From: Chamaecrista fasciculata
Lineage: Eukaryota > Streptophyta > Magnoliopsida > Fabales > Fabaceae
Direction: 5' to 3'
DNA length: 64,000 nucleotides
Assembly: GCA_003254925.1 (NCBI GenBank)
Contig: QANZ01006387.1
Span: 91,994-155,993, forward strand
The notes under the pieces are model-generated. The model worked only from the letters and a program-made list of their open reading frames with translations. It had not been told where the DNA came from and ran no database searches. Numbering within the stretch: the stretch's first letter is position 1; every line of letters starts with the position of its first letter. Both the position numbers and the translations under genes were made by a program. Below, piece after piece: positions 1 through 10,158 of this stretch.

Positions 1-439
1 CCTTATGTTTCATTCATTTCAAATTATTTTTATATATTTCTATGATTTTTCAAATCGATCCAAAAAATATTGAATATGGTCATGTCTCTCTCGTTTTAAG
101 TTCAAATACAATAAATTCACATCTATGAGTTTTTTTTGACGAAGACCTCAACAAACAAAATCAAATCAAATCACAAAAGTAGATAACTCGTTTTACTGTC
201 AAATAAGCAAAGTTAGTCATATCTCTTTTGTTTTAAGTCTAAATACAATGAGTTTAAAACTATGTACTAACTCTTGAAGAGTTTTTTTTTTTTTCTCATA
301 TGAGATCATTAGCAAATGAGGTTAAATAGCTACTTTTTTTTTGAAAGAAGGCATAATGCCACAAATTCATTCCACAATCTGTGCTAAGTCATTACAAGCC
401 AAAGAAAATGCAGCTGAAGGAAAATTACTAGTATAAATA
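1..439. other. AT-rich intergenic DNA, nothing recognised
   Basis: No ORF, RNA gene or clear repeat boundary was seen here. The sequence is AT-rich with short A and T runs. Confidence 0.5.
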
Positions 440-1235
440 ACAAGTTCCACACTAAATATTGCTTTGCCACATAAGGAGCAACTTGATTTCCTTGCCTTCG
501 ATTAAATTTCAACTGGAACTATTGAAAGAAGAAGCCATAAGCTTGACATCATCGAGAATGTCAAAAAGGATTGAGTAGCCATCACAATTATTAAAAGCTA
601 AAACAACATTACTACAATCTGTTTCAGCCCAAATATTCTCATATCCCATTTGTAATGCTAAAGAAACCGCCCATCACAAAGCTATAGCTTCCACCAAAGT
701 TACATCACACAAATAGTTTATCCTCATTGAGCCCACAACTTGCAAACTGCCAGTAAAATCTCGAATCACCGCACCAAGATTCCAAACATTATCAGAATGG
801 ATTCACTGTAGTGCCCTGCAGTGTGACACAAGAAAACGCAGTGTTTCATTTTCCATCCTCCCATTCTGTATCACATTGCAGGATCCAATGTAGTGAAACC
901 CACTGCAGTAGATCCGATCTCATACCTTTGCTGCATTAGTATTAATTTTAAAACAACCATGAGGTGGTAACTGCCACAACATAGGAATCACAGGAACAAC
1001 AGCTTGATAACTATTCGAATAAAGGCTTTGTACATTGGATAACATATTCAACAGAATGACAATGACCTGATTAGGATTCATATCTTTATGTTGGAAAATA
1101 AAAGAATTCTTGCAATGCCAAATTGTCTACAAAATGACAAAATTAATCACCACAATGTCTTGATGATCAGAACAAATGACAGTCATAAACCAATCAAGAA
1201 AAGAATCCAGACCCGACAAACTAGGCTTGATTAGG
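440..1235 (-). pseudogene. Decayed plant LINE (L1-type) RNase H region
   Basis: Read on the minus strand, broken frames give IWHCKNSFIF, then a W-x-PPHGCFKINTNAA stretch, then NLGAVIRDFTGSLQ, an EA-IAL motif and WAETDCSNVVLAF. This is the layout of the C-terminal RNase H domain of plant non-LTR retrotransposons: the KxNxDGA-like strand, the GAVIRD strand, the AEA helix and the E-x-DS strand. Several in-frame stops are present, and a short MITE-like insertion (804-909) splits the domain between the INTNAA and GAVIRD strands. It encodes no functional protein. An RNase H-like host gene fragment is possible, but the upstream zinc-binding-like segment favours a LINE. Confidence 0.7.
804..909. mobile_element. 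Small MITE-like insertion inside the LINE RNase H
   Basis: A block of about 106 bp starts CACTGTAGTGCCCTGCAGTG and ends CACTGCAGT, with roughly inverted ends. It falls between two normally adjacent RNase H strands of the surrounding LINE relic. No convincing target-site duplication was found, so the exact ends are uncertain. Confidence 0.45.
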
Positions 1236-1765
1236 TCAAATAGCTCCTTGAAAGTAGGTTGGGACCAACATGAAAAATTATAGAAAAATATAGGACCAAT
1301 TTAGAATAAATGAAATATAAGAGACCAATTTGAAATTCACCCCATGGATAAGGGGCTAATTTAAGGTAAATAAAAAAAATTGATTGAGAAATAATGAGAT
1401 TAATATTAGTAGTAGAAAAATCAATATAATATTTAAACCATTGAAAATATTAATATAGTATAGCATACAAACTTATATAGTTATAAAACTAAAATATTCT
1501 TAACTTTTATTTACTAGGCAGAAAAATTCTTAAATATTGAAAGTAAAAGACCCTTCTTTTTTATTAATTTCTTTTTTAATTATTATTATTATTATTATAA
1601 ATAGATATAGTATTAATTAAAATTTAAGGTTCATTATTATTTTATCTAATAATAATACATTAAAAATATACATTATTTTTATAATATATATATTATAGAA
1701 ATTACGAAAAGTTTTAATAACTCTAAAAAATTCATAGAAGTGAAATTTCTAATTCAATTTTTTTT
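1236..1765. other. AT-rich spacer with a single fold-back arm
   Basis: Positions 1255-1365 read like one arm of the local fold-back repeats ('gggaccaa', 'ataggaccaattt', 'gagaccaattt'). The rest is A/T-rich with (TTA)n near 1580. No gene was seen. Confidence 0.4.
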
Positions 1766-1769
1766 TTCT

Positions 1770-2150
1770 TTGACAAAAGAACTTTTTTAGCCCTCAAACT
1801 TTACACCAACTGTTAATTTCGTCCCCAAATTTTTTTTGCGGTTAATTAGTCTCCAATGTTTCACATTTTAGTCAATTTTATTTTTTGCTCTTACTTTAAC
1901 CAAATATTAACTACACATTCTTGGTGACTAAATGACATATAATGTAAAATTAGTAGAAAAAGTAACTCAAATTTTAACTATGATTGAAAGACAGAATGAA
2001 GTATGTCTTTAATTTATTAAAAAAAGTTAGTTAAAGAATAAAATTAACCAAAATGTTAAACATTAAAGACAAGATTGATCGTAAAATAAATTAGAGACGA
2101 AACTGACAATTGATACAAAGTTTAGGTATCAAAAGAATGCTTTTGCCTTT
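1770..2150. repeat. Fold-back element (inverted-repeat MITE)
   Basis: The left arm near 1780-1900 (caaactttacaccaactg, gtccccaaatt, ccaatgtttcaca) is matched in reverse near 2040-2140 (atgttaaacattaaagac, gagacgaaactgac, tacaaagtttagg). It is noncoding and resembles elements at 33268-34025 and 40452-40835. Confidence 0.7.
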
Positions 2151-2777
2151 TTTGTTTGGCAAAAGTACTATTGGTACCCCAAAGTATACGATCATTTTCA
2201 GTTGTATCCCTAAAGTTTTTTTTTGTCAATTGTACTCTCAAAGTATAATGTCAATTTCAGTTATAGCCCCAAAGTTTCTTTTAATCAATTATACTTCAAA
2301 TCTTTTCTTTTTTATATCAATTGTACCTTCAATCTTTTCTTTTTTGTGTTAATTGTACTCCCAAATTATGTGGTATTTGGGAGTACAATTGACTCAATTG
2401 TGAAACATTTGGAGTATAATTGACTAAAAAAATTTTTGGAAGTATAACAGAAATTGACTATATACTTTGGAGGTATAATCGACTTAAAAAAAAAAGGCCA
2501 AAGTCCTATTTTGGTCCCCCAGTTATGCTCCTTGTTCCAAATAGGTCCCCCAGTTATTTTTTGTTCCATATTGGTCCCCCAGTTATGCAAAACTTGAAAA
2601 AGGTGGTCCCTCTAACGTTTTCCATCCATTTTTCCGTTAAAAAAAGAGGAAAAATAAACTTTCATCCCCAAAATTTTTTTTTTTCTTATATTAAGGTCCT
2701 TTTCTTTTTATAATAGGATCAAAACGTAAGAAAAGAAAGTAAATTAAGATTTTAAGTGAATTTACCCAAAAAATACA

Positions 2778-2783
<6 letters not shown>

Positions 2784-2840
<57 letters not shown>
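2784..2840. repeat. (CT)n microsatellite
   Basis: A long, nearly pure CT run lies at the inner edge of the left TIR. It mirrors the GA run at 3847-3887. Confidence 0.95.
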
Positions 2841-3596
2841 TGGTCGTCGAAAATCCCTAACTTCTCTCTCATTTCTTCGAACACCTTCAGTTCGTTGCGG
2901 CGGCGGCGATGATGGACGCGGCGGCGACGGCGACGGAGAAGGCGGTATCGGCGACTCCGTTAGCGGCGGCGCACTTGGAACTTCCTTTACCACAAAAGTG
3001 TCCACTGCTATGTTCTTGATACCATCTTCTTCTTCATCCTCTGTTTTCGGTTGCGGGTGACGAATCTGCCGGAAATCGTCGAACTCCGATCCACGGTATC
3101 CACTAACATGAGTATCGTCCTAAAACCTTGACCGTTCGTCGCCGGCGATCCACGACGATTCTTGACAGAGATCTGGATAGGAATTGAAACTCCTCAACCT
3201 CTGAAACGAACTATTCGCAGCACGATCTGATTCCGAATACACATACCACGGCCTCAGCGTTTCAGGGTTAGATTTCACATACTCTTGAGAAGAAGACATA
3301 GTTCGATCTTCATAGGAACGAGGGGTTTCATTGCTGTTATTATTATTATTATTTCTGCTAAGAAATCCACAAACAATGGCAAAAACAACAAGGATCAAAT
3401 TGAGGGAATCCCAGGATTTCTTCACCAATTGGGGTTTGAACACATGGGAAGTGAAAGAGATCAATGTGGGAACTCTTATTAGCCCAAAGTTTATCACAAT
3501 TCCATCAAGAACATCGATCCAATACTTGAAGATGTTCTTCTTAACTATGTCTTTTACGTCTTGAGACAAATCATAAACTTTGGGACAAGGTTCCAT
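2841..3596 (-). pseudogene. Captured host gene fragment: membrane/proline-rich protein (DUF761-like, tentative)
   Basis: The minus-strand frame opens at 3596 (MEPCPKVYDLSQDVKD) and runs 158 codons to a TAG at 3120. It continues in the same frame (HVSGYRGSEFDDFRQIRHP, then the ORF from 3005) into a Pro/Ser-rich tail. It has a hydrophobic segment (SLNLILVVFAIVCGFLSR, about residues 83-100), an Asn run, and a YRGSEFDDFRQIRHP block that looks conserved. The layout resembles plant hydroxyproline-rich/DUF761-type proteins with an N-terminal membrane segment; this is a recollection, not a search result. One nonsense codon interrupts an otherwise open frame of about 250 codons, and the C-terminus runs into the CT repeat of the TIR. 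The cargo lies immediately beside a second gene fragment. Confidence 0.55.
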
Positions 3597-3599
3597 ATT

Positions 3600-3790
3600 G
3601 TATTCTTATGGCGTCGTTATCGGAGAGGAGGGAGAGGAAGAGTCGTTGACCAGAGCGGAGGTCGTAGGCGGCGAGGGCGTTGAACGGCGGGAGAGGCTGA
3701 CGGGCGTGGATGACGGCGAGGAGGCGTTTGTTGAGGGAATCGACGGCGAGGCCGGAAACGGTGACGTTTTCGGGGAGGGAAGGGTCGGAG
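3600..3790 (-). pseudogene. Captured host gene fragment: beta-propeller (NHL/SMP-30-like) protein piece
   Basis: The minus-strand frame reads SDPSLPENVTVSGLAVDSLN, then RLLAVIHA, PPFNALAAYDLRSGQRLFL and SLLSDND. It then meets a stop shortly after entering the neighbouring fragment. This is one blade-like stretch of a plant 'calcium-dependent phosphotriesterase superfamily'/NHL-type propeller protein, recognised by pattern only. The fragment has no start or end of its own and is joined head-to-tail to the fragment at 2841-3596 in a different frame, so it was probably captured separately by the surrounding TIR element. Confidence 0.55.

Positions 3791-3791
<1 letters not shown>

Positions 3792-3887
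<96 letters not shown>
3792..3887. repeat. (TG)n followed by (GA)n microsatellite
   Basis: A pure TG run (3792-3846) is followed by a GA run (3847-3887) at the inner edge of the right TIR. The apparent ORF across it (poly-CV, poly-ER) is an artefact. Confidence 0.95.
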
Positions 3888-4290
3888 AGACGAGAGAGAG
3901 ATTTTTGTATTTTTTGGGTAAATTCACTTAAAATCTTAATTTACTTTCTTTACGTTTTGATCCTATTATAAAAAGAAAAGGACCTTAATATAAGAAAATA
4001 AAACTTTTGGGGATGAAAGTTTATTTTTCCTCTTTTTTTAACGGAAAAATGGATGGAAAACGTTAGAGGGACCAACTTTTTCAAGTTTTGCATAACTGGG
4101 GGACCAATATGGAACAAAAAATAACTAGGGGACCTATTTGGAACAAGGAGCATAACTGTGGGGACCAAAATAGGACTTTGGCCCAAAAAAATTTTAGAAG
4201 TACAACTAAAAATGACCACACACTTTGGGACAATAATAATAATTTTGTCTTTTTATTTTTAGCATAAAAAGAACTTTGGTCGTTACTCGT

Positions 4291-5513
4291 AGGGGTGAGC
4301 AAACCAACCCGCCAACTCGCGAGCTCGCAGAAACCAACCCCACCCGCAGCTATAGGTTGGGTTGGTTCGGGTTTGCGGGTTGGTTTGGGCTCAAAATTCC
4401 CAACCCGCACACTTGCGGGTTCGGAGTTTCTCAACCCAACCCAACCCGCGAGCCAGCATATAAATTTTTTTTATTTTTTATACATGATAAACTAGAAAAT
4501 GGACACAGTTACCTAGTTCAACAAGTGAGGGCTACAAGAGCAACTGGATCGTCCAAGTATCTGCAAGAACTTCACAGGGGGGCCCTGCGAAGAATACTCT
4601 GACGCTCAAGTTAGTGTATGAGAGATATGAGAGTAAGAGAATTCTGAGAGGTAAGAAGTAGCTAACCTTAGTCTGCTGGGTTGAGCTCTATTTATAGAGT
4701 AGGGGGAGAGAGGTGGCTAGCGCGCATGGCGCACCACGTAGCTGAGCACGATCTCCACCAGCGAGGATGGTGGAGACCGAGAAATGCGGAGCAAGGCAAA
4801 CGTGGGTGGTTGCTTGCTGCGTTGTTGGGCGGTCGTCAAGAGACTGAAGAACGTGGGTATGAACAAGTCAGTAGCCCACGATCTCCAGTAGCGTGGATTG
4901 CAGAGTGAGGCAGTCGTGGGTGACTGTGTTAGTCTCAAAGCGCGCGCCATAGCCATGGATGGATCGCGGCCGCCTCCAGTCGTGCAGGGGGCACTCGATG
5001 GGCTTGAGTGCGCCCCACTAGGCTTGGAGGGGAGGGGGCCCTGCTCGAGGGCCATTTAGGCGTACGCCCAAATAGTGATGTATCAATACATGTTTATGTA
5101 TTTTTATATAAATTTTGTATGTTTTCTTATGTATTTATATTATTAATTCTTTATAAATAAGATATTTTGATTCTAAAATTTACATAATTACATAAATGTA
5201 TTACATTTACATATGTTGCGGAATATATTTTATTTGATTTATATTTTAATATATAAAATCTATATTTTTTAAATATTTTTTATGTGTAAGTTTTTTTATT
5301 TACCACTCACAAATTTATAATAATAATTTTTTATTATGAAAATTATAAAAAAAATTACAAACTCAACTCGCGGGTTCAACCCAACCCAACCCGCTGGTTC
5401 GGGTTGAGTTTTAAAAATTATAAAACCCAACCCAACCCAACCAGCAGATTGATGTGTGAATTGAGCTGAAATTTTCCCCCAACTCGTCCCAACCTAACCC
5501 GCGCTCACCCGCA
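4291..5513. mobile_element. MITE-like element with perfect 9-bp TSD, hosting a solo LTR
   Basis: The element is flanked by GTTACTCGT at 4282-4290 and again at 5514-5522, a perfect 9-bp duplication. It begins AGGGGTGAGC and ends GCTCACCCGCA, so the ends are short imperfect inverted repeats. The body is built from 'caacccaacccgc' and 'gcgggttgggtt' motifs near both ends with AT-rich DNA between. There is no transposase. The 9-bp TSD favours a Mutator-like origin; hAT elements give 8 bp. It is split by a Tat-family solo LTR. Confidence 0.75.
4485..5085 (-). mobile_element. Solo LTR of the Tat-type gypsy family
   Basis: A 601-bp block runs from TGATAAACTAG to GATGTATCA with a 5-bp TSD ATACA (4480-4484 and 5086-5090). 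It matches the LTR at 30526-31098 along its whole length, including the 'cacaggggggccctgcgaag' segment, the TATA-like 'ctatttatagag' and the terminal 'cgtacgcccaaatagtgatg'. It is visibly more diverged than the two LTRs of the large element are from each other. It is the product of LTR-LTR recombination. GC content contrasts sharply with its AT-rich host. Confidence 0.92.
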
Positions 5514-5679
5514 GTTACTCGTTACTTTAGCCTTGCAAATTCTCCGCGGAATCGTGGTCGCTTCCTCATATTATCCACGAAAGCTCAGTACCACCGACAC
5601 CAAGAAGGCAAGAAGTCAAGTTTACTAAGCTGCTTTTTTATATATATATATATATATAAGTACTATTTTCCTCACAAAT

Positions 5680-6030
5680 TTATTTTACCTCAATTTTTAA
5701 TTTTGTTCCCAGTATATGTTTACAATTTTACCTCTAAAGTTTTTATTTTGATCAATTTTAACTTTTACTTTTATTTACTCATATTAAGAATAAATTCTAT
5801 GTAACTAATGTTATGTAATATAAAATTGCTACAAAAATAAACTTAAACATTAACTCAAATTGAAAAATATAATAAAATTTATCATTAATTTATCGAAAGA
5901 AATTAATCAAGTGATAAAATCAATCAAAATATAAAATTATGAGAATAAGATTGACAACAAACAAACATTAAAAACGAAATTAGAAATTGAGTAAAGTTTA
6001 GAAACAAAAATTGTATTTTTATCTTTTTCT
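5680..6030. repeat. Fold-back element
   Basis: The left arm (about 5680-5800: 'tttttaattttgttcccag', 'ttgatcaatttta') is complemented by 5925-6030 ('aaaatcaatcaaaatataaaa', 'gaaattagaaattgag'). Noncoding. Confidence 0.6.
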
Positions 6031-6142
6031 TTTCTCTCTAAAAGTCCGCTAAAGCTATAAAATTTCTCAACTTGCTCAACTTTTTTTCCGTTTCAGTGTA
6101 TTAATAATTTGATTCCCAGAAGATTGCTCTTAATTTTACTTT

Positions 6143-6555
6143 GTCCAAAGTCCTATTTTGGTCTCTCATGTTTGCTTAAAGTTCTGTTTTGGTCTCTCAA
6201 GTTTTTTTCGTTTCGTTTTGGTCCCTCATATTTGCTCAAAGTTCCGTTTTAGTCCCTCAAGTTTTCAAAAATTTCCACCGTTAGTCTCTGACTATTTTTC
6301 ATCTACTTTTTCGTTAAAAAAGAAAAAAGAATTAACTTTCATCTCCTAATAATTTTACTCTTTTGCATTAAGGTCATTTCCTTTTGTAAAAGAGTAAAAT
6401 TGTTGGGAGATGAAAATTAGTTTTTTCCCTTTTTATTAACAGACAAAGTGGATGGAAAAGAGTCACGAACTAACAGTAGAACTTTTTAGAAACTTGAGGG
6501 ACTAAAACAAAACTTTGAGCAAACATGAGGGACCAACATAGAACTTTGGTCTTTC
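6143..6555. repeat. Fold-back element of the 'ggtccctcatgtttgctcaaag' type
   Basis: The left arm 6143-6370 ('ccaaagtcctattttggtct', 'ttgctcaaagttccgtttt') is inverted at 6375-6555 ('gagcaaacatgagggacc'). The loop lies near 6370. It is close kin to the element at 43306-43800. Confidence 0.8.
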
Positions 6556-6644
6556 ACTTTTAATAAATTAAGACACCATTTTTAAATATTAATTTAAACG
6601 CACCTTCACTACAAATTTCCTTCCCAGATTCCACCTTGGGTCAT

Positions 6645-6985
6645 GTGGTCATGTGGTCATGTGGATGGTGCTAGGAAAGTGCATGTTGTGGTGTGGGATG
6701 TAATTTGTAGGGATAAAGTTTGTGGAGGCCTTGGGATTAAGAAACTTAATGCTATGAATGATGCTTTTCTCATAAAAGTGGATTGGAAAGTAAAAATAAA
6801 TGCTGATAAAGTAGTAAAGTTTTGATTAGAAAGTATGAAAGGGGGGCTAATTTGAGGAGAGAAATTTCAGTTAAAGATAGTGATTCTATGTTCCGGAAGG
6901 AAATTGGGGGTTGTGAGGATCCCTTTTGGATGGTCAGCGATGTGTTATTGGTAATGGGGAGGAGTGTTTATGTTACTTTGGAGTT
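6645..6985 (+). pseudogene. Plant LINE reverse-transcriptase C-terminal relic
   Basis: The frame reads KVHVVVWDVICRDKVCGGLG, IKKLNAMNDAFLIKVDWKV, then after a stop IRKYERG. This matches the region after the RT domain of plant L1 LINEs (W-x-x-VC-x-PK-x-GGLGI, then A-x-N-x-A-L-x-K-x-W). The frames are broken by stops, and both ends of the element are missing. Confidence 0.65.
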
Positions 6986-7042
6986 CTTAGGTAGTTTCTC
7001 ACCGACACTTGTATACTTATTTGAGAAATCTATAAAAAGCTT

Positions 7043-7195
7043 CATTGTTAAAGCATTTTATTTTTTAGTCGTTAGATTTAACTTTTTCAACGTCAAGATC
7101 TGTGTTATAATTTTAAAAAAAAAAATTACACATTCCAAGATTAAAAAAGTTAAATTCAACGATTGAAAACTAAGTTGCTTTAAAAAACATTACAC
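7043..7195. repeat. Small fold-back element
   Basis: 'aaagcattttattttttagtcgtta' is inverted as 'aacgattgaaaactaagttgcttta', with matching inner 'gatttaactttttcaacgt' / 'aaaaaagttaaattcaacg'. A second tiny palindrome ('attgaaaaagcaaaac ... gattttgctttttcaat') follows at 7239-7306. Confidence 0.6.
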
Positions 7196-7395
7196 ATATT
7201 TTTAGAGTAAATTATATGAAATGTGTATGCACTTTAGCCCAATTGAAAAAGCAAAACATCTAATTTTGAGTTAGTAGGTAGGGTACATGTGATTTTGCTT
7301 TTTCAATTTTTTAATGATACATATCATGTCATGCTCACATGGCTCCGTAAAAAAAAAAAAATCAAATTTTAGTCTTTAAATTATATGATAAGTTT

Positions 7396-7512
7396 CATTT
7401 TGGTCCTCTCTCCCTTCATATTAAAGTTTCAATCTTTCGCTTCGTCTCTCTTTCAAATCTTGTACGTTTCTTGAAGACTAAGATGCAATATGAAGGGAGA
7501 GAGGATTAAGAT
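7396..7512. repeat. Small fold-back element
   Basis: 'cattttggtcctctctccct' is inverted as 'agggagagaggattaagatg'. DNA to 7870 is otherwise low-complexity with 'gactaagatgcaat' tandem units near 7555-7630. No gene. Confidence 0.55.
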
Positions 7513-7875
7513 GCACAAGATTTCAGGTCGCCGATCTCCATTTTCTTGAAATCAACAACTAAGATGTAAGATGAATTAACGACTAAGATGCAATGAAAAC
7601 CGACGACTAAGATGCAATAAAAATGAATGACTAAAATTAAGTCACATAAGAAGCAAAGGGTATTTAGAGGGACTAAAATTAAATCAACAACCGCCGATCT
7701 CCATTTCAAATAAGTCTCAGTATATGTTAGAAATTTTATAAAAATTAAGGAAGTTCTCCCCCTCACCCCCCAAATTAAAATAAAATAAATATTTATTAAT
7801 ATTATATACATGCATTCTTAATTTCATATTCAACTTATATATTTTATCTTATAATATTGATAATATATAAAAAAA

Positions 7876-8250
7876 TAGGTCAAAATCTTATTTTGGTCTC
7901 TAATGTTTACCTAAAGTTCCATTTTGGTCCCTAATATTTTTCTTTGTTCTATTTTGGATTTTAATGTTTCCTAAAAGTTTCATAATTGATCTCTAACTAT
8001 TAAATATGATCATATCTCTCTCATTTGCTGATAACTCCAACTGGTAAGGAAAAAATTCATTAGATTTAACATGTAGCTATGACTTCATTATGTTTGAGTT
8101 TAAAACGAGAGCTATATGACTATATTCAATAGTTAGGGACCAATTATGAAACTTTTAAGAAACATTAAAGACCAAAATAGAACAAAAAAATTAAGTAAAA
8201 AAATAAAACTTTTGGTAAACATTAAGGATCAAAATAGAATTTTGGCCAAA
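7876..8250. repeat. Fold-back element
   Basis: The left arm ('gtcaaaatcttattttggtc', 'ctaatgtttacctaaagttc') is inverted at the right end ('ttttggtaaacattaaggat', 'caaaatagaattttggcc'). Confidence 0.7.
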
Positions 8251-8429
8251 AAAATATATCGGCTCCAGCATTAAAAGCATATAAACCACACATGGAATTT
8301 TCCGTTAAAATTGACAAAACAAAATTACAAATATCCTAACTACTAACGGTGCAAACCACATGTGCCTAAAGTAAGACACTTAAAACGTTTTGAACCATAC
8401 ATTACCAAAATGATATCGGGCTAAACCAC

Positions 8430-8625
8430 TAGTATATTTACTGTAATTTACTCTTATTTTTATTATCATAAATATGTACGTATTATTAATGGTTAAGTAT
8501 CTAATACAGTACGAAACTACAACATAATGAACTTTTTTCCAACTTGAGAAGAAAACACAATTACATAAACTTGTGCCAGATGTGCTTCTAATTGATTTAT
8601 CTCCCCAGCAACCCATGTTAAGATT
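8430..8625 (-). repeat. Paralogue of the TNL-D 3' flank
   Basis: 'actacaacataatgaacttttttccaacttgagaagaaaacacaa' in substance, ending 'agcaacccat', repeats at 44345-44450 just beyond the last exon of TNL-D. No C-JID exon follows here, so only flanking DNA survives. This suggests another deleted TNL copy. Confidence 0.6.
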
Positions 8626-9504
8626 TCTTTTGATTGATCAAGTGAGTTTTCAAACATTAAAAATTATTTTTTAAATGAATTTTCGTAGATTTCAAGATAT
8701 GAGATGCTCTACTAACCAATCAGAAGAAACCTAAAAATATGCCCTAAGGGCACATGTTAGATAAATTCTTATTTTATTTATTTTATATTTGTCTTATATA
8801 TTTTTATAACTTTTTAAATTGATTTCAAACATTTTTATTTCATTTACTAATAATCTCAACTAGATAAAAAAAAAGATCTCTTCAAAAATTAACATATAAT
8901 TATAAACTCATCGTATTCAAACTTAAAAATGAGATAGTTGTACATATACTAGCATAAGTTGTACAGATAAAATGGGACAGATACCAGCATGAGTAAACCA
9001 CTAACACCTTTGGCCTCAAGAGAACTAAATAAAGTACACAAGCAAATCATATCCTAGTGGTGTTTGATCTTAAAGAAGACATGAATAGGTCAAATCATCT
9101 ACATAAATATGGAATTGCATTAAGAGGCTTATACTTTTAGACATGGCAACAACTAGAGAATAATAAAATTTGGGATCACACTATCCTTACAAATTAAATT
9201 AAACAATCCCATGCTTTCTGATATCAATCATAGGAAACAATTCTTCAATACAATATGACATCAAGCTAAAGAGTAAAGATTCTTAAACAATGAAAGCTGA
9301 CAAAATAAAAAACATACTTCTGTTTTTACATAAATATGGAATTGCATTAAGAGGCTTACTTTTAGACATGTCATGTTGTGTTATTACTTAATTATATTTC
9401 CAAGACAAACTACATTATTTTATTTGGGTTGTTTGATTTTAAATTGAACTTCACACTCTCCCCTTCTATCAGGTTTCTCAGTCAATGAACTTCGAAATTT
9501 GTAA
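8626..9504. other. Noncoding spacer with a 45-bp direct repeat
   Basis: 'cataaatatggaattgcatt aagaggctta' occurs at about 9101-9143 and again at 9330-9372, separated by about 190 bp. Otherwise no gene or element was recognised. Confidence 0.5.
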
Positions 9505-9738
9505 CAATTTATTTATTTTCCTTTGGACCTGCCTCTGTTGTTACTTTTTGTGCTATTTTGAAGCAAATTGTGGGCTAATTTTTCATTGATGCAACTCAAC
9601 TGTGGAAAAAGTAGTATAAAAAAAATATAGTTTCTACGGATTCTTTCGATTTTTCTTTTGGTCATTCTTTTATAGCGGAAAGAATACAAACAAAATGCAA
9701 TTCACTATATAATCAAGAGTCCACATGAGTTTAAAGCT

Positions 9739-10095
9739 AAAGCAATACAGGATAAAATAGTTTTTAAAGATTTTAGTTAGAGGGTGAGATAACTTCTGAG
9801 CCTAAGCAATGAAAAGAAAGGGCAGCTTAATGCACGAGGCTCCTACTAGGTGAGGTCTGGGGAGGGTCAAGTTGTATGCAGCCTTACCCTTACTTTATAG
9901 AGAGACTATTTTATATTAAAGCAATACAGCATAAAATAGTTTTTAAAGATTTTAGTTAGTCGGTGAGATAACTTCTGAACCTAAGCAATGAAAAGAAAGG
10001 GAAGCTTAGTGCACGAGGCTCCTACTAGGTGGGGTCTGGGGAGGGTCAAGTTGTACGCAGCCTTACCCTTGCTTTATAGAGAAACTGTTTTCAAG
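9739..10095. repeat. Tandem duplication of about 179 bp carrying SINE sequence
   Basis: Two adjacent units start 'aaagcaatacag' at 9739 and 9918. Each contains 'gttttaaagattttagttag'-like text, 'cctaagcaatgaaaagaaag' and the first part of the SINE ('cttagtgcacgaggctccta'). Confidence 0.85.
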
Positions 10096-10158
10096 ATTAG
10101 AAGTCGTGACCTCTTGGTCACCAGGCACAAACTTACCGTTGCGCCAAGGCTCACCCTC
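10000..10158 (-). mobile_element. Au-type SINE
   Basis: Read on the minus strand it begins GAGCCTTGGCGCAACGGTAA (A-box region), contains the 'gaggtcacgacttctaat' B-box region and 'aagggtaaggctgcgtacaa', and ends near 'gcctcgtgcactaagcttcc'. This is the recognisable consensus order of plant Au SINEs. Flanks 'cctaagcaatgaa' and 'cctaagcattgaa' (about 9980 and 10162) look like a target-site duplication. TNL-B's matching flank (near 52398) has a single 'cctaagcattgcagaatcaag' and no SINE, so it is the empty site. A partial copy at 9821-9908 arose from the tandem duplication. Confidence 0.85.

Larger units (their letters stand above)
2496..4183. mobile_element. 1.7-kb long-TIR element carrying two host gene fragments (Pack-MULE-like)
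   Basis: The ends are inverted copies of about 290 bp: 2496-2785 beginning GGCCAAAGTCCTATTTTGG, and 3890-4183 ending with its reverse complement. Each arm passes into a (CT)n or (GA)n tract next to the cargo. The interior (about 2840-3790) is GC-rich, unlike the arms, and holds minus-strand pieces of two unrelated host genes. The flanks are poly(A), so a target-site duplication cannot be judged. Long TIRs plus gene fragments resemble Pack-MULEs, but no transposase is present and the superfamily is inferred. A related single arm lies at 63145-63362. Confidence 0.65.
2155..4245. repeat. Outer fold-back element split by the element at 2496-4183
   Basis: The left arm (2155-2365) carries several 'caattgtactcc caaa' units. 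A hairpin centre lies near 2350-2395 ('actcccaaat ... atttgggagt'). The right arm runs 2370-2495 and resumes at 4184-4245 ('agaagtacaactaaaaatgacc'). It is the same family as the small element at 55992-56198. The 1.7-kb TIR element lies within its right arm. Confidence 0.6.

Noticed and set aside
3580-3921. 113-codon plus-strand ORF with poly-CV and poly-ER
   Set aside because: Translation of TG and GA microsatellites and the complement of the captured propeller fragment.
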